A program made the translations under genes and the position numbers. The notes below the pieces were generated by a model. That model was not told where the DNA came from. It saw only the letters and a list, made by a program, of their open reading frames with translations, and did no database searches. A stretch of 64,000 nucleotides of DNA, from assembly GCA_020002185.1 (NCBI GenBank), contig CM034532.1, positions 30,425,966-30,489,965 on the forward strand, written 5' to 3'. Shown here piece after piece: positions 59,805 through 64,000 of this stretch (positions are counted from its first letter, which is position 1; each line of letters opens with the position of its first letter). The DNA comes from Paraescarpia echinospica. Lineage: Eukaryota > Annelida > Polychaeta > Sabellida > Siboglinidae.

Positions 59805-62800
59805 GCACTGACCACTAGAGACAACTGAAGTGACCTCAGACTGTTTGCTGCAGCTGAACCTTGGATCCTTCATGTTGACGTCACACCACTTTGGACCACC
59901 CTTTGTGGTGACTGCCGAATCTGCATATCTAATTTGTATGCATTGCCAATTCTGACCAGCACATCCAATACCTCTTAATGGAAAACTTGCAGCAGATGCA
60001 ATAATCACGGCACTAATCCCACCGGCAATGGTATTACAGCTGCGCCAGAAACTGGTCCATAAAAGCATCAATTAATACCATTATTATACATGCCAGCATG
60101 ACATTTCTTGCAGCCACGTAACGTTCTTAATCCGCTGGTTGAATGCAAAATTATCTAAATCCGTTCGGTTTGTAAACAACTGTCACATGTTCTGCAGTAA
60201 TTACTCGTACGTACTGGATCTGACACAAAATGTTGGTTAATGTCAAACCAATTTGAACTATGTAGGTCTCTGCATCTGCTGTCAAGAACACTTAACACCT
60301 TGCTTATCTAATTATAATCAAACTACTGCATGTGCGCACATGTGTGGGTGGACATGTTAACGTTTTCCTCACAGCTAGTCTGCACCTCATGCACCAAATT
60401 TTCAGGGATTAATCTACAACCCTTCAGAAGAATAGTACTGCCATTATTTTCTTAAATTCCTCCTTCTTACCGGTTTTAAGGTTGGTACCATATTTAAGCA
60501 AACATAAATCAATTGTCGATAATGTTACGCATATATTAGGTGACTGTTCCTATGATACGAGGGCCACTGATAAGCCAAGGACGGTCTACGAAACTTGCAG
60601 AAAACTATTTCAAATTTACATCATGACAAACGTGATTAACAAACACACAGGGGAACCATATTTTGCATGTGTGTTTGCAGCGCCAGTTATATTACTTTTT
60701 AACTAGCAAAATAGCAAAGGACTAGCTCATCCACAAGAAGGCACTAGATATACAACGACGCAGAAGATGGTTCCCCGAATTTTCCCAAGTCCTGCCCAAA
60801 CCTCTTAGAAATTATGGGAATGGGAAAGGATGGACAAACCCTAACCTTTGGGGAATACTAAACAGACTGACAGAAACTGTGCTGATGGGTGTGAATGTAT
60901 AAAGGTCTAGGTGTTTGACGTCGATCTAAAACAGGACGATCTAATTACACTGCAGAGCTTTCTTAGAAACATTTTGTAGTTTGTATTGTGTGTTAGGTTG
61001 CATAATTGGGCATAACAGTTCATCCTTGCATCACCAAGGTAAAGCTAACACCTCAACTGGGGGGTTACCCCATTGCAAATCTGGTTCTTTGAAGTCCGAA
61101 TGTTCATAAGGTGTGTAAATAATTTCAGTCAGTTTAATAAAAAAGTGCTTAGTTTTATTTTAATGGTTGAAATAACTGACTTTAGTCATCTGTTAGTCAA
61201 TTACAAGGCTGACAATGATAGCCTTCAAACCACAAACTTGTCAGCCACATGGTTTTTGAAAAAGTAAGGAACATCAATGACATCAACACAGAATTATGTG
61301 CATTATCGTATCGAGCATTCACATGTGTATATTCCAATAATCACTTCAAAATTTTAATGTTTCGGCAAACATTAAATAAATAAAAAAATTCTGGTGATTT
61401 CACCAAAAGAACATCTTTATAATAATAAAATTACTTATTTAGTGCCAATATCCTCGGAAAACCTGAGCTTACTGGTGCAACAAAAACAAAGGATTAAGCA
61501 TTCTCATAATCATGTACAAAGTAAAAGTCGTCAACAGACGGATGGAATTGCTAAGAAGTTATGGAGGAATATGCAATAATAAAACATAGCTAGCATATTT
61601 TGGACTGGCTACTAGGTAGGTTTATTATTTCACAAAATTATTTTGAAACAAGATGAGCTCAAATATCAATAAAGGAGGCACTTTTAAACAGCAAATCTGT
61701 TATATTTACCAGATGTACATCACGGATTATATAAAGCTCAAGGACCATAATCTCAATATCTACCTTGCTGTAATACATCCAATAAGATATATATCTGCAT
61801 AACAGACCTTGAAACCTTGGCCGACTGCCAGGTTTAACTAAAAAGTTTCTGTTTCCTAACCACAGGAAGGCGGGCAATTCGCTGCATCCATTGTTACGTG
61901 CAAAACTCATCATTGCTATTGCAGTTTACAGCTGCTATCACACACAATCGCCTCTCACCGAAGCTAGCAAAGCACTTTCCAAAGCAATCATGCACCAGTA
62001 CTACCCAAGATGGACTAGTGAGTGATTCCTCGCTGATTGGTGCTCAACTGTCTGTGAATAACGAGAGTTTTGTGAGCACTTTGCACCTGACAGTCCTGGC
62101 TTTAGAAGGTTACATGTGACACTTTGCTTCCCACTAGGCTCTTGCAGACAATGCCATGATACTATTTATTTTATTATCCACATCTTCCAAGAACACATTA
62201 AGCGTAGCGCTGCGCACAACACGACACAACAAAGAATGACTTTTAATCATGCTTCACTTATTAACGGTTGATTTAATAGGTTGTGCTTTCATGGAGTGTA
62301 ATTTTGTCTTCTGGCCACAGGTGACAGAGGCGCCACCTAGGGAATGTGGTCTGAGGTAACATAATTAATTCAATCTATAACTGCAATCAGTATTATCACA
62401 ACATTAGAAGTAACATAATACAGGGATATGAATAAGTTAAACTTATATAGGAAGACATATAAATATACGCTTGATGTCAGTTGAACTTGGTAACACAGGC
62501 CAGATTTATATTGGTAACATAGAAAGTGCCACAATCAAAACAGAGCTGCCCTCTGGTGTATGTAGAGTAAACCATGGTGTCTCACTGTGCCTAGTCTCGC
62601 TTACCTGACTCTCAACTGGCTGCGTAATTTCGCCAGGAAGAGAGCCTGGCTCACAATCGCGTTTTGACTGCTCACTGCCAGTTAGCATGTCTATCCCCCA
62701 GAATGTTTATATATTATGTATGTTTTCGATAACAAAATTAAATTACGAAATAGTGCCCGAAATAGTATTATACAAAATAAAATGAATCTTAAACTAAATG

Positions 62801-63220
62801 AACACAAACAAAAGTACTCTACGGGTTTTGAACCAAGGACCCTAAAAATAGTTGCTCGATACCGACTTAACCTCCAAGATCACCACGTTTTGGCGACTAC
62901 ATATATTAGTTAGCAGTCCGACCGTTGCGCACGACATTGATTACACTTTTAGTTAAATTTGTCCTTGTTTGGTATTTATATCATGCTTATTCACACTTGG
63001 TCTTTAGGAAGAAATATGTGTAACTAGCACCCTCATAAGCTGGAGGGTGAGATGGGTGTGTATACACACACCACCACAGCTGATGCAAAAAACTCTGCTT
63101 GAATAAACAAATTTAATTGTGGGGGATGCAGTTGGATGGTTTGATCCTCAATTGGGGGTCTCAATGGGGTGCAGATGGATGTCTAAACGGGGTGCAGGTG
63201 GAGATGTTCTTTGAGTCTCA
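59805..63220. other. Stretch without a supportable gene
   Basis: A minus frame at 59790-60070 is open for 94 codons with several cysteines but has no clean splice pair. A tRNA-like word, gggttttgaaccaaggaccc, at 62821 on the minus side may be an eroded SINE head. Nothing firmer is seen. Confidence 0.35.
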
Positions 63221-63228
63221 AGGGAGGG

Positions 63229-63350
63229 TGCAGCTGAAGGTTTTGTGGGACCATGTAGATGCAGTTGAAGGTCTTGTGGGACCATGTGGATGCAGTTGAA
63301 GATCTTGTGGGACCATGTGGGTGCAGTTGAAGGTCTTGTGCAGACCTGCC
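63229..63350. repeat. 31-bp tandem repeat, four copies
   Basis: gcagttgaaggtcttgtggg recurs at 63230, 63261, 63292 and 63323, an exact 31-base period. Looser upstream copies (gatgcagttggatggtttga) suggest an older array from about 63125. Confidence 0.9.
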
Positions 63351-63359
63351 TATCCCAAA

Positions 63360-64000
63360 AACTTCCTGTCAGTAATCCATCTTCCCATTTAAACTGATTT
63401 TCAGGAATATAGGCTTGCTGTCACTAATAGTTCAGAACCGTGTCAGATATTGTCACAAAAAAAACACCATTGTCAGTAATACTTTAATACTGTGACTATG
63501 ACGATAGTTGCACCCAAAACATAATTGTTTTGAAGCGTTCAGTTAACAAGGTAAGGTAGATGTTCATGAACAGCATTGATGGAAATCAAACGTGAAGAAG
63601 CGTAACTGTAATGTAATTGAATCTATACACATTGTAATTCTGATTTTATGTAAATTTCAAAAACAGCATGTTGACTACAAAAACTTGACAAATTATAACA
63701 ATGCGTCACGTCAATGTCTATTTGTTGAGTCATTAGGATTAATATTAGTAGCCGGTATACCTAGGGCCAGGTTATAGACTACACAGTATAGTAACTTGAC
63801 TAGGTCAAAGACAAACACAAAAACAAAGTCATGCCGGGGGACGGCAAAACCATTACGTCGTTACGCTAGTCATCGACATCGTCTAGTCAACTCAACTCTA
63901 GCAGTGTTTCCCCTGGGTGAAATGATGGGTGAGGTGGTAGGGATGGGGTAACCAAGCACCGGAGGCACGAAGCGTTGGTTGGGATGTCCGGGGGCATGCT
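63360..64000. other. Non-coding stretch at window edge
   Basis: I see no gene or repeat. The last 60 bases are more GC-rich, with ggggg runs. Confidence 0.4.

Noticed and set aside
59524..59824. Gly/Glu/Arg-rich minus frames
   Set aside because: Translations of the complementary polypurine strand.
59787..60071. 94-codon minus frame with cysteines
   Set aside because: No convincing acceptor/donor pair, and it runs into the pyrimidine tract. Left uncalled.

Overview
This is a eukaryotic, almost certainly animal, genomic window. It is AT-rich and has no long single-exon genes, no operons and no bacterial signals. Its visible content is short, phase-compatible, splice-bounded exon candidates in a large background of satellites, microsatellites and decayed transposons. 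tRNA-headed SINEs whose tail carries an AAGCGCTTTGAG-type motif, a Penelope-like retroelement, hAT-like and Tc1/pogo-like DNA elements and a LINE reverse-transcriptase relic are together typical of a marine invertebrate such as a mollusc or other lophotrochozoan. That placement is inference. I recognise no diagnostic host gene.

Host coding potential is mainly on the minus strand. The best candidates run, in transcription order, 56667-56851, 55732-55818, 51104-51135, 45502-45539, 40770-40830, 33377-33496 and 25310-25449. The last three have good splice sites and matching phases (0/1, 1/1, 1/0), so they are the core of a probable gene with introns of 7-8 kb. I cannot name its product. The more upstream exons are weaker and may belong to other genes. 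A separate cysteine-rich terminal exon with a stop codon lies at 88-244, also on the minus strand.

Layout: 0-4.8 kb holds the terminal exon, low-complexity DNA and a 136-bp foldback. 4.8-7.4 kb is a 57-bp minisatellite with higher-order structure. 9-10.3 kb holds a SINE and 81-bp repeats. 13.7-14.2 kb is a Penelope-like insertion with a 15-bp target duplication and two inverted hammerhead-like arms. 21.2-24.2 kb is a 3.0-kb hAT-like element containing a second one. 25-33.5 kb holds host exons, SINEs, a LINE relic, a 64-bp satellite, a 635-bp TIR element and a pogo-like MITE. 37-41 kb holds pyrimidine and TG tracts and a diverged repeat pair. 43.7-45.1 kb holds SINE copies. 53-54 kb is a 34/35-bp satellite open in all three minus frames. 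55.7-58 kb is the most GC- and CpG-rich part, with exon candidates. 58.7 kb holds a short MITE, and 59.6-59.8 kb a pyrimidine tract.

Most long open frames in the window are by-products of tandem repeats: a 57-bp unit is divisible by three, and the 35-bp unit lacks stops in every minus frame. They should not be annotated as proteins without expression evidence.
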